A DNA stretch of 64,000 bases. Origin: JAGSOU01 sp049974865. GTDB taxonomy: Bacteria; Pseudomonadota; Alphaproteobacteria; Rhodobacterales; Rhodobacteraceae. Of the stretch, positions 46,568 to 55,994 are shown one piece after another. Numbering within the stretch: the first letter of the stretch is position 1; every line of letters begins with the position of its first letter. Below the pieces are notes generated by a model, which was not told where the DNA came from, did not search any database, and saw only the letters and a program-made list of their open reading frames with translations. The position numbers were made by a program, and so were the translations under genes. The stretch covers positions 14,474 through 78,473 of the forward strand of contig JBNGCX010000009.1 in the NCBI GenBank assembly GCA_049974865.1, read 5' to 3'.

Positions 46568-49500
46568 TGGCCCAGCTCCGGTGCGGGGCCGCGGAATATC
46601 TCGCGGAACATGCCCGGCGTCAGGATCGACAGCGGGTTGACCGAGACCTTCGGGTTGGCCGCGTCGCCGCGCAGGCGGTAGTTGAACCCGAACAGCCCCT
46701 CGCCCCGGCGCGTGAAGACGCTGCCGATGACGTTCAGCATGTAGATGGGGGAAATCACGCCCTGCATTTTCAGCTTGTTGCTCTCGAATTCGTAGATCCC
46801 CGCCAGCGAGATTCCCAGCGAGGGGCCGACGGCGGAGCCTCTCTTGATCTCCAGCGCCTCGGGCGTCAAGGTGAAAGCCGATGACACATCGGTGAAGACC
46901 AGCCCCTCGCCGCCCATCTGTTCCAGCAGCCCGACCACGCTGATCGCGCTCAGCAGTTCCGCCAGCACCGGCGCGTCGCGCACGCGGGTGTTCTGGATCG
47001 ACAGGTTGCCCTTGTAATGCCCGGGCCGGTCCAGCGGCGTCAGCAGCAGGTCCATGGTCCCGCCGCGGGATTTCTCGAAAATGCCGGCCCCGCGCAGCAC
47101 GCCCCCCGCGTCGTCGGACTGCACCCTTATGCCGGTGCCGCCGGCCTGCGGGGCCAGCGTGGCCCGCACCGGCGCGCCGCCCACCACCTGGCCGGTCAGC
47201 GTACCGTTCAGCCCGCCCGCGCGGCTGAGCGTGCCGCGCACGCCGGCCAGGCGGATGCCGTCCGAGACGATCAGCCGGTCCAGCGCCACCTGGATCGGCG
47301 GGCCGCCGCCGGGCGCCCCGCCCCCGCGGCCACCGCCAAGCGTCGTCCGGTCGCGCAGGTCCACCGTGCCGCCCGCGATCCGCACCGCCGGGGCCTGGCC
47401 CCGGCCGCGCCCGCTCAGCACCACCGGCGCGTCCAGCCAGCCGCCAAGCTGCACCCGGTCGAACCGGGCCTCGCGCAGCCCGCCCTCGGGGGTAAGGGTG
47501 ATGGCGCCGGCGGCCGTCAGCCCGGGCGCGGAAAACTCCAGGCTCTCGACCTCCGGCGGCTCGCCCAGGGTGCCCGCCGCATGCAGCCGCCCCGTCGCGT
47601 TGCGCGGCTTGGACCAGCCCAGGTCGACCAGTTGCAGCCCCACCCGGTTGAGATCCGATGTCAGGGTAAAGCGCGGCGGCGCATCGCGCGCCAGGTCGAC
47701 CGCGATCGTGCCCCACCCCGCGCCGCTGACGCTGCCCTCGGGCAGGCCGATGCCGAAGGCATCCACCGCGCGCTGCGACAGCTCCACCATGCCCTCGACC
47801 CGGCTGGCGCCGCGATGCTCCGGCCCGACCTTCTGCACCCAGCTGCCACGCACCGGCACCCCGTCCAGCGTCGCGTCGCCGCCGATCGAGACCTCGCCGG
47901 GATCGGCACGCAGCTCCAGCGTCTCGGCCGCCAGCACGCGGCCCTTGACCAGCCTCTCCGAGCGCACATCCTCAAGCCGCCCGGTGACGCTGTAATCCAC
48001 GTCCTGCGGCTGCACGCCCTTGACCAGCGGCACGGCGATATGTGCCTGCGCGATCGCGCGGCCCTCGGCCAGGTCCACCGGCTGCCCCGCCTTGGTCATG
48101 ATCTCCAGCGGCGGAAGGTCCAGCAGCGACAGCGCGGCCTGCAGGCCGCTGTCGGTGCGCAGGTCGATCTCGGCATCGGCGGGACGACGGGTGATGTCGG
48201 GCACCCGCATCACCGAGCCCGCCACGTCGATCCGGCCGCCGCTGGGCGCGGTGACATGGCCCGAGTCCACCACCAGCGTGAACCGGTTGTCCAGGATGGC
48301 GGCATAGCCGCTGCCCTGCTCGACCGGCGGCATGGTGCGCAGGAAACGCACGGTGGAGTCGCGGAATTCGTGGTTCAGGGCGATCCGGGGCTCGGCATCG
48401 GGCGCCAGGCGCAGCGCGGCGGTGACGTTGCGCAGGTTCCCCGCCAGCACATTGCGCGCGATCCAGTCGCGGGTGCGCGGCACCACGTCGACCGGCCAGA
48501 GCTGCAGCAGGCGGGTGTCGGTGATCTCGTCCACCGCCAGATCGAGATCGACCTGCCAGCCCTCGGGGTGGGCGCGCACCACCCCCTTGCCGCGATAGGC
48601 GGTCTGCGCGGCATCCATCAGCACCACTTGCCCGATGGTCGCGGTGAAGGGGGCGAGCTCCAGCTTCAGGTCCAGCGCCCCGCCGGTGAAGCGCGCGGGC
48701 GCCTCGAACACCCCCTCGGGGTCCAGCTCTACCTCGCGGAACTGCACCTGGGTGACCAGCGTGCGCGGCCAGCCGTCGACCTCGTCGCGCAAAAAGGCAT
48801 GGCCCTCGGCCCGCAGGCGCAGCGCGGCGGTGTCCAGCGCGATCTCGTCCAGGGTGATCTTGCCCTCGTCGGGGGCGTAGGAGAAGTAGCTCTTGCCGCG
48901 GCTGAAGCGGATGGGCGGCGCGCCCGCCTCGGGCGTCAGCGCGCCCTCGCCGATCTCCAGCGCGGCGCTCAGCGGGGCCAGCGCGCCCTCGGGCGTCACG
49001 CCGCTGCGCATCGCCCCCGAGATCGGCGCGTCAATCACCGACAGGAAGGCCAGCGCCGGCGACTGCGTGGCGATGTCGGCCGCCGCCATGTCGCTGAAAT
49101 TGGCCGAGACGCGGGTCTCGGGCGAGCCCTTGACCGTGTCGAAGCTCAGCGCCACCTCCGAGGGCACGCCGCGGTCGTTGCGCAGCGAGAAGAACAGCCG
49201 CAGCGCCACCTCATCCGGGGTCTGGTCCAGCGTCAGCAGCCCGTTTTCCACGTTCCACACGCGCCCCGCGCGGGCATCCTCGTAGCTGAGTTCGAGCTGC
49301 TCGACCGACACGCCCTCCATCCCCGACAGAACGGGGTTGAGGAAGACCCGGTCGATCCCGTCCAGCACGTCCATCAGGCTCTCGGCGCGCTGCACCGGGA
49401 CCACCGCGTCGCCGAGCGCCAGGTCGAAACTGCCGTCCGAGGCGCGGCGCAGGGTCAGCTCGGCCCCCGTGAGCGCCACCCGCTGCAGCGCAAGCTCCCC

Positions 49501-49845
49501 CTGCATCAGCGGCCCCGGCGCCAGCATCGCGCTGGCCTCGGGCACGCGCGCCACCGGGCGCCCGGCGCCGTCCGAGATCACAACCTGCCGCAGATGCACC
49601 TGCGGCACGCCGCTGGTCGAGAAGAACACGTCCACGCCCCCCAGACGCACCGAAACCGGCGCGGTAGTGGCGTTCACCCGTTCCTCGATCCGCTGGGTCA
49701 CCCAGTCGGGCAGCGCGATCATGCGCCCGGTCAGCGACAGCGCGGCGATGCCCGCCAGCCCGGCCAGCAGGGCCAGGCTGAGCAGCATCCAGATGCCGAA
49801 CCGCCGCCTTTGGCGCGGCGGGGTCTGGGGGGTCGTGTCGCTCAT
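46564..49845 (-). CDS. AsmA/YhdP-like DUF3971 envelope protein
   Basis: A 1093-residue protein with a short basic N-terminus, one membrane helix (FGIWMLLSLALLAGLAGIAA) and a very long beta-rich periplasmic part ending in an AsmA_2-like region (LEIKRGSAVGPSLGISLAGI, IYMLNVIGSVFTRRGEGLFG). This is the layout of YhdP/DUF3971 proteins, thought to carry phospholipids to the outer membrane. The start ATG at 49845 is chosen because the reading upstream lacks family sequence and crosses the bcp promoter. It overlaps queA. Confidence 0.85.
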   Translation of the reverse strand: MSDTTPQTPPRQRRRFGIWMLLSLALLAGLAGIAALSLTGRMIALPDWVTQRIEERVNATTAPVSVRLGGVDVFFSTSGVPQVHLRQVVISDGAGRPVARVPEASAMLAPGPLMQGELALQRVALTGAELTLRRASDGSFDLALGDAVVPVQRAESLMDVLDGIDRVFLNPVLSGMEGVSVEQLELSYEDARAGRVWNVENGLLTLDQTPDEVALRLFFSLRNDRGVPSEVALSFDTVKGSPETRVSANFSDMAAADIATQSPALAFLSVIDAPISGAMRSGVTPEGALAPLSAALEIGEGALTPEAGAPPIRFSRGKSYFSYAPDEGKITLDEIALDTAALRLRAEGHAFLRDEVDGWPRTLVTQVQFREVELDPEGVFEAPARFTGGALDLKLELAPFTATIGQVVLMDAAQTAYRGKGVVRAHPEGWQVDLDLAVDEITDTRLLQLWPVDVVPRTRDWIARNVLAGNLRNVTAALRLAPDAEPRIALNHEFRDSTVRFLRTMPPVEQGSGYAAILDNRFTLVVDSGHVTAPSGGRIDVAGSVMRVPDITRRPADAEIDLRTDSGLQAALSLLDLPPLEIMTKAGQPVDLAEGRAIAQAHIAVPLVKGVQPQDVDYSVTGRLEDVRSERLVKGRVLAAETLELRADPGEVSIGGDATLDGVPVRGSWVQKVGPEHRGASRVEGMVELSQRAVDAFGIGLPEGSVSGAGWGTIAVDLARDAPPRFTLTSDLNRVGLQLVDLGWSKPRNATGRLHAAGTLGEPPEVESLEFSAPGLTAAGAITLTPEGGLREARFDRVQLGGWLDAPVVLSGRGRGQAPAVRIAGGTVDLRDRTTLGGGRGGGAPGGGPPIQVALDRLIVSDGIRLAGVRGTLSRAGGLNGTLTGQVVGGAPVRATLAPQAGGTGIRVQSDDAGGVLRGAGIFEKSRGGTMDLLLTPLDRPGHYKGNLSIQNTRVRDAPVLAELLSAISVVGLLEQMGGEGLVFTDVSSAFTLTPEALEIKRGSAVGPSLGISLAGIYEFESNKLKMQGVISPIYMLNVIGSVFTRRGEGLFGFNYRLRGDAANPKVSVNPLSILTPGMFREIFRGPAPELGQ

Positions 49846-49886
49846 GTGGCGCCTGCGCGTCTTCTTGCCTCGGGCTCGGCGCGGCT

Positions 49887-49913
49887 TTGACTTCGCGCCG
49901 CGCGCTCTAGTAT
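49887..49913 (+). promoter_or_regulatory. candidate promoter of bcp
   Basis: TTGACT (49887-49892) and TAGTAT (49908-49913) are separated by 15 bases (16 if the -35 is read as TTTGAC). The region sits between divergent genes, 39 bases before the bcp ATG. Spacing is a little short, so confidence is moderate. Confidence 0.42.
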
Positions 49914-49951
49914 TGAGCGCCAGTGTAACCCGACGCGAGGACAGGAACCAG

Positions 49952-50413
49952 ATGACAGATATCGGCACCCAGGCCCCCGATTTCACGCTGCCCGACGAGA
50001 CCGGAACCGAGGTCACCCTCTCGGCCCTGACAGGCGGCCCCGTGGTCCTCTATTTCTACCCGCGCGACGACACGCCGGGCTGCACCACCGAGGGGCAGGA
50101 TTTCACCGCGCTGCTGCCCGATTTCCAGGCCGCCGGGGCCCGGGTCTTCGGCATCTCCAAGGATACCGTGGCCAAGCACGGCAAGTTCCGCGAAAAGCGC
50201 GACCTCGCCGTCACCCTGCTGTCGGATGCCGAAAGCGATGTCTGCGAGCGTTACGGCGTCTGGGTGGAAAAGAACATGTATGGCAAGAAGAGCATGGGCA
50301 TCCAGCGTGCCACCTTCCTGGTCGACGCCGAGGGCAAGATCGCGCGGGTCTGGCCCAAGGTGAAGGTCGCGGGCCACGCGGCCGAGGTGCTGGAGGCGGT
50401 GCGCGCGCTGTGA
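49952..50413 (+). CDS. bcp: thioredoxin-dependent peroxiredoxin, BCP/PrxQ type
   Basis: A 153-residue peroxiredoxin that reduces hydroperoxides. The peroxidatic Cys44 sits in PRDDTPGCTTEGQDF. The usual resolving cysteine five residues later is Gln49 here, so it is a one-cysteine form or uses another cysteine (SDVCERYGVW). Other family text: VVLYFYPRDDTPGCTTEGQD, FGISKDTVAKHGKFREKRDL, KSMGIQRATFLVDAEGKIAR. It overlaps the DUF455 gene by GTGA, so the two are co-expressed. Confidence 0.9.
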   Translation: MTDIGTQAPDFTLPDETGTEVTLSALTGGPVVLYFYPRDDTPGCTTEGQDFTALLPDFQAAGARVFGISKDTVAKHGKFREKRDLAVTLLSDAESDVCERYGVWVEKNMYGKKSMGIQRATFLVDAEGKIARVWPKVKVAGHAAEVLEAVRAL

Positions 50414-51234
50414 CGGAGCTCACCCTGACCCAAATGGCCACTCAGGTGCTGACCACCGCCGATGGCCGCGAGAAAACCGCGCTCAGCCGCCGGCACGCCG
50501 CCGCCTGGTTCGCCGCCCGCGCGGCCGGCCGTCCCCTGCCCGTGGGCACGGCCAGCCCGCCGTTGCGCCCGGCCCGGCCCGAAAAGCCCGAGTTGCTGTC
50601 GCCCCGCGACGTGCCGCGCCGCCGACCCGGCACGCCCGAGGGCCGCATCGCGCTGCTGCACGCGGTCGCGCATATCGAGCTCAACGCCGTCGACCTGCAC
50701 TGGGACATCATCGCCCGCTTCGGCCACGTGCCGATGCCCGTGGGCTTCTACGACGACTGGGTGAAGGCGGCGGACGAGGAGAGCAAGCATTTCAACCTGG
50801 TCTGCGACTGCCTGGAGCGGATGGGCAGCCATTACGGCGCCCTGCCCGCGCATGCCGGCATGTGGCGCGCCGCCGAGGACACCGCCGAGGACCTGATGGG
50901 CCGGCTGGCCGTGGTGCCCATGGTGCTGGAGGCGCGCGGGCTGGACGTCACGCCGGGCATGATTGAGATCTTCCGCAAGGCCGGCGACGACAAGGCCGTC
51001 GAGGCGCTGGAGGTGATCTACGGCGAAGAGGTGGGCCATGTCGCCTATGGCTCCAAGTGGTTCCACTTCCTCTGCGGCCGGCACGAGCAGGACCCCAAAG
51101 AGGTGTTCCACGCCCTGGTCCGCGAATATTTCCACGGCGCGCTGAAACCGCCCTTCAACGAGGAGAAACGCGCCGAGGCCGGCCTGCCGCCGGATTTCTA
51201 CTGGCCGCTCGCCGAAGGCAGCAATGTCCGGTAA
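50410..51234 (+). CDS. DUF455 ferritin-like domain protein
   Basis: A 274-residue DUF455 protein with a ferritin-like four-helix fold. Acidic/His residues in LLHAVAHIELNAVDLHWDII, DDWVKAADEESKHFNLVCDC and YGEEVGHVAYGSKWFHFLCG are placed as in di-iron carboxylate proteins (E-H, EE-H, E-GH). The start is GTG in overlap with bcp. Actual activity is unknown; pairing with a peroxiredoxin suggests oxidative-stress or iron-related work (inference). Confidence 0.87.
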   Translation: MTELTLTQMATQVLTTADGREKTALSRRHAAAWFAARAAGRPLPVGTASPPLRPARPEKPELLSPRDVPRRRPGTPEGRIALLHAVAHIELNAVDLHWDIIARFGHVPMPVGFYDDWVKAADEESKHFNLVCDCLERMGSHYGALPAHAGMWRAAEDTAEDLMGRLAVVPMVLEARGLDVTPGMIEIFRKAGDDKAVEALEVIYGEEVGHVAYGSKWFHFLCGRHEQDPKEVFHALVREYFHGALKPPFNEEKRAEAGLPPDFYWPLAEGSNVR

Positions 51235-51265
51235 CACCCCGTTTCATCGGCGGTTTTTTGCCCAT

Positions 51266-51289
51266 TTTGCGTAAAGCTTTGCGTCAAAC
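51266..51289 (+). promoter_or_regulatory. tandem 12-base repeats upstream of the LytM gene
   Basis: TTTGCGTAAAGC (51266-51277) is followed directly by TTTGCGTCAAAC (51278-51289). They lie in a 169-base AT-richer gap (51235-51403) before the peptidase gene and could be a regulator site. No clear -35/-10 pair could be assigned. Confidence 0.35.
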
Positions 51290-51403
51290 CGGACACATTG
51301 TTCAAAAAACTTGCAGCAATGGGCGACGCTGAGTAAGGGATTCCCGACCGTTCTGTTGGGGAGCGATCGGTCGAAAAGACTGGGGTGGACAAGAGGCAAA
51401 GCA

Positions 51404-52715
<1,312 letters not shown>

Positions 52716-52726
<11 letters not shown>

Positions 52727-53252
52727 AAGCAGGATCAACGAGCCCGGCCCGAAACAGGCCGGTGAAGCAGAAAAAACCAAGGCGCCCGAAACCGCGGCCG
52801 CGCCCAAGCCCGAGGCGAAGGCCCCCGCCCCCAAGGCGAAGCCCCCCGCATCGGTTCTGTCCTCGGACCTCACGGTGACCGGCAACCTGAAAACCACCGG
52901 CGACATCCAGGTCGAGGGCGTCGTCGACGGCGACATCCGCGCGCATCTGCTGACCGTGGGCGAAGGCGCCACCATCAAGGGCGAGGTGATCGCCGACGAC
53001 GTGGTGGTCAACGGCCGCATCGTGGGCCGCGTGCGCGGCCTGAAGGTGCGCCTGACCTCGACCGCGCGCGTCGAGGGCGACATCATCCACAAGACCATCG
53101 CCATCGAATCCGGCGCCCATTTCGAGGGCTCGGTGCAGCGCGCCGACGACCCGCTTTCGACCGGCGGCAGCGCCAAGCCCGCGCAACAGGCGCAGCCGCA
53201 ACAGACGCAGCAGCGCCGCCCCGCCGGCGAACAGAAGCCCGCGCAGGGCTGA
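52716..53252 (+). CDS. bactofilin
   Basis: A 178-residue bactofilin, a polymer-forming cytoskeletal protein with a right-handed beta-helix core from residue about 45 (SVLSSDLTVTGNLKTTGDIQ, then VEGVVDGDIRAHLLTVGEGA and VRLTSTARVEGDIIHKTIAI). The N-terminal Pro/Ala/Lys-rich tail likely binds the membrane or partners; a Gln-rich tail ends it. The ATG lies inside the end of the LytM gene, a linkage seen where bactofilins position M23 hydrolases in cell-shape control. Confidence 0.93.
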
Positions 53253-53278
53253 CCCTTTACGGGATACCGCTTGTCAGA

Positions 53279-53306
53279 CGGGCACCCCGGCGGGTGCCCG
53301 TTTTTT
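53279..53306 (+). terminator. intrinsic terminator after the bactofilin gene
   Basis: CGGGCACCC (53279-53287), loop CGGC, GGGTGCCCG (53292-53300) and TTTTTT. A perfect nine-base GC-rich stem with a six-T tail, 26 bases after the bactofilin stop and just before the converging DUF2189 gene. Confidence 0.92.
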
Positions 53307-53312
53307 CGTGGC

Positions 53313-54095
53313 TCAGCCCTCGGGCGAGATCAGCGCCCGGCGGTAGAGATGCCAGGTGGCGTGCCCCAGCACCGGCAACACCACCAGCAGCCCCAGGAAC
53401 AGCGGCACCATCGACCAGAAGGCCAGCGTGGCAATAACGAAGGCCCAGACCAGCATCACCACGAAATTCTCCTGCACCGTGCGGAAGCTGATCAGCATGG
53501 CGCTGACGAAATCGATCTCCTTGTCCAGCAGCAGCGGCAGGCTGACCACCGTCAGGCTGTAGAGGACGAAGGCGAAGACGCCGCCCACGACCAGCTCGAC
53601 CGCGATCATGGTCAGCCCGTTCGGGGTCAGGAACACGTCCAGCGACGAGCTGATATTGGTCATCACGCTCAGCCCCATGAACAGGGCGAAGATCATGTGC
53701 GCCAGGAAGGTCCAGAACAGGAAATAGATCACGATGATCGCCCCCATCCAGGGGATCTGCCGGTCCTTCTCGCGCACAACCACGCCCAGGATCTCGCCCC
53801 AGACCAGCGGTTGCCCCCGCTCCAGCCGGCGGCTGACCTCGTAGAGCCCCACCGCGGCGAAGGGCGCCACCAGCGGAAAGCCCAGCGAGACCACCAGCGT
53901 CCAGGCCACGGTCCCCGCCCCCAGCAGCACCAGCGCCAGCCCGCCAAGCACGTAGACCGCGCTGAAGAACAGGCCGAAGACCGGCGCCCGCCTGAAATCG
54001 CGCCAGCCATCCGCCAGCGCGCCTGTCAGATCGTTGAAATGCAGCCGGGCGATCTCCGGCCGCGGCGACGCCTCGACGGCGGTCACATCGCTCAT
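53313..54095 (-). CDS. DUF2189 membrane protein
   Basis: A 260-residue integral membrane protein of the DUF2189 family. It opens with a soluble segment containing LHFNDLTGALADGWRDFRRA, then about six membrane helices such as VYVLGGLALVLLGAGTVAWT, MGAIIVIYFLFWTFLAHMIF and MLVWAFVIATLAFWSMVPLF. Function unknown; in some alphaproteobacteria the family is near cytochrome genes, which is not seen here. The ATG at 54095 follows GAGGGAGG; a longer reading from 54467 is not family-like. Confidence 0.85.
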   Translation of the reverse strand: MSDVTAVEASPRPEIARLHFNDLTGALADGWRDFRRAPVFGLFFSAVYVLGGLALVLLGAGTVAWTLVVSLGFPLVAPFAAVGLYEVSRRLERGQPLVWGEILGVVVREKDRQIPWMGAIIVIYFLFWTFLAHMIFALFMGLSVMTNISSSLDVFLTPNGLTMIAVELVVGGVFAFVLYSLTVVSLPLLLDKEIDFVSAMLISFRTVQENFVVMLVWAFVIATLAFWSMVPLFLGLLVVLPVLGHATWHLYRRALISPEG

Positions 54096-54107
54096 GATTT
54101 CCTCCCT

Positions 54108-54130
54108 CATACGCTTTCCCAGGGCGTATG
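54108..54130 (-). promoter_or_regulatory. 5' UTR hairpin next to the DUF2189 ribosome-binding site
   Basis: CATACGC (54108-54114) pairs with GCGTATG (54124-54130) around a nine-base loop. On the minus strand it lies immediately ahead of AGGGAGG and the ATG at 54095, so it could affect translation or be a regulator site. Confidence 0.4.
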
Positions 54131-54510
54131 GGGGGCAGCTTACACCGAAATGGCGGGGATCACGGCAAAAATTCGCGGCCGCGCCGCGGGCACCGTTGCC
54201 GGGGGAGTTGCGGACGGCGCAGGTTCCGCGCCGCATGCGACGGCTGGCCCATTTGGAGCGCATCCGGGGGATCCGTTCATCCGGTCGCAGTAAGCAGGGC
54301 CGCGCCCGACCCTGGATGGGCGTCTCGGCACGCCGATGGTCGGCACTCAATCCCCGAGGGCGCGGACGACGGCTGAGCGGCGAATGGCCGGGGCTGTCGC
54401 CGTACCGGTCGCGGAATCCTGTCCCGTCACAGGCGCTTGGCCTTTCAGGTGAAAAATCCGGCTGCATGGGTTAGACTTGCGACCAAGGGCGCGGCCCTCG
54501 GGAGGGCGTA
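54131..54510. other. 380-base gap without a recognised gene
   Basis: Only short GC-rich shadow frames occur here; none has a ribosome-binding site or family-like sequence. No tRNA or small RNA structure was recognised. A TAGACT at 54473-54478 could be a -10 for the small membrane gene that starts at 54511. Confidence 0.4.
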
Positions 54511-54678
54511 ATGGTCGAATACGGAACGGTACTAAGCGGAACGTCCGGCGGCGGCGGTGGCGGGTTCAGCACCACCGACATTTCCCACTGGGCGGAGGCC
54601 ATCGTCCGAGACCCAACCTATCTGCTGATCGCCGGCGGGCTGGCCGCGTTGATTTTTCTGCTTGTTTTCGCCCGCTGA
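54511..54678 (+). CDS. 55-residue membrane protein with Gly-rich linker
   Basis: A short gene, MVEYGTVLSGTSGGGGGGFS, then TTDISHWAEAIVRDPTYLLI, then the membrane helix AGGLAALIFLLVFAR. GGGAGGG ends four bases before the ATG. The glycine run and single C-terminal membrane anchor are unusual; no family recognised, though I believe similar short proteins occur in roseobacters. It lies between the DUF2189 and prfB genes, which both point the other way. Confidence 0.65.
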   Translation: MVEYGTVLSGTSGGGGGGFSTTDISHWAEAIVRDPTYLLIAGGLAALIFLLVFAR

Positions 54679-54801
54679 GCTTCGTCCGCCCCCCGGCTGC
54701 CGATATCCGACACGGCAAAGGCCCGGGATGGAGCCCTTCCGGGCACCCGCCCGCGGAAAGGAGGGCCGCGCCCGGCCCCTGCTCTGTGGGTCAGCCGGGC
54801 C

Positions 54802-55929
54802 TTAGTCCTCGCCCTGCGCCTCGGCGCGGGATTTACCGGCCACGTCCAGCGCCAGCGTGGCCGCCATGAACTTGTCGAGATCGCCGTCGAGCACGCCCTG
54901 CGTGTCCGACGTCTCCACGCCTGTGCGCAGGTCCTTCACCATCTGATAGGGCTGCAGCACGTAGGACCGGATCTGGTTGCCCCAGCCGGCCTCGCCCTTG
55001 GCCTCGTGCTGGGCGTTGATCTCGGCGTGGCGCTTGTCGAGTTCGAGCTGGTAGAGCCGCGATTTCAGCGCCTTCATGGCGATGTCGCGGTTCTGGTGCT
55101 GCGATTTCTCGGAACTGGTGACCACGATCCCGGTGGGCATGTGGGTGATCCGCACCGCCGAGTCGGTGGTGTTCACGTGCTGCCCGCCCGCGCCCGAGGA
55201 ACGGTAGGTGTCGACGCGGATATCGGCCGGGTTCACCTCGATCTCGATATTGTCGTCCACCACCGGGTAGACCCAGACCGAGCAGAACGAGGTGTGCCGC
55301 CGCGCCGCCGAGTCGTAGGGCGAAATCCGCACCAGCCGGTGCACGCCGCTTTCGGATTTCAGCCAGCCATAGGCGTTGGGGCCGGAAATCTTGTAGGCGG
55401 CGGACTTGATGCCGGCCTCTTCGCCCGCGCTTTCCGATTGCAGCTCGACCTTGTAGCCGTGCTGCTCGGCCCAGCGGACATACATCCGCGCCAGCATCGA
55501 GGCCCAGTCGCAGCTTTCGGTGCCGCCGGCGCCCGCGTTGATCTCGAGGAAGGTGTCGTTGCCGTCGGCCTCGCCGTTCAGCAGCGCCTCGATCTCCTTC
55601 TGGGCGGCCTTGTCCTTCAGCGCCTTCAGCGCGGATTCGGCCTCGGCGACGACCTCGTCGTCCTCTTCCATCTCGCCCAGCTCGATCAGCTCGATATTGT
55701 CCTCGAGCTCCTGACCGATGCCCTTGTAGGTGTCGATGGCGTCGACCAGCTGCTGCCGCTCGCGCATCAGCTTCTGCGCCTTGGCGGGGTCGTTCCACAG
55801 GTCCGGGTCCTCGGACATCGCGTTGAATTCCTCCAAGCGATGCTCGGCGGTTTCCCAGTCCATGCGCTGCGCCAGCAGGTTCAGGGACTTGCGGATTTCC
55901 TCGACGATGTTCTGCGTTTCAGCACGCAT
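54802..55929 (-). CDS. prfB: peptide chain release factor 2
   Basis: A 375-residue RF2, which recognises UGA and UAA and releases the peptide. The GGQ motif is in RSSGAGGQHVNTTDSAVRIT; the anticodon-like tripeptide is SPY in VRISPYDSAARRHTSF where E. coli has SPF. The frame is continuous from the ATG at 55929: the in-frame UGA and +1 frameshift that controls prfB in many bacteria are absent. It lies 65 bases downstream of mrcA on the same strand. Confidence 0.95.
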   Translation of the reverse strand: MRAETQNIVEEIRKSLNLLAQRMDWETAEHRLEEFNAMSEDPDLWNDPAKAQKLMRERQQLVDAIDTYKGIGQELEDNIELIELGEMEEDDEVVAEAESALKALKDKAAQKEIEALLNGEADGNDTFLEINAGAGGTESCDWASMLARMYVRWAEQHGYKVELQSESAGEEAGIKSAAYKISGPNAYGWLKSESGVHRLVRISPYDSAARRHTSFCSVWVYPVVDDNIEIEVNPADIRVDTYRSSGAGGQHVNTTDSAVRITHMPTGIVVTSSEKSQHQNRDIAMKALKSRLYQLELDKRHAEINAQHEAKGEAGWGNQIRSYVLQPYQMVKDLRTGVETSDTQGVLDGDLDKFMAATLALDVAGKSRAEAQGED

Positions 55930-55994
55930 TGGCGGACCTTCGCTTGGTGGTGTTCAGGTGGCGGTGATAGCGGCTCGGACCGGGCGGGGCAAGC

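Noticed and set aside
47017..49890. A 957-codon + frame opposite the AsmA-like gene
   Set aside because: Shadow of the minus-strand YhdP-like gene; composition and lack of domains show it is not coding.
54131..54510. tRNA or small RNA gene in the gap between DUF2189 and the small membrane protein
   Set aside because: No cloverleaf, T-loop sequence or terminator-ended transcript could be recognised.
54802..55929. Programmed +1 frameshift in prfB
   Set aside because: The reading frame is continuous and the CTT-TGA-C element is absent, as in many alphaproteobacteria.
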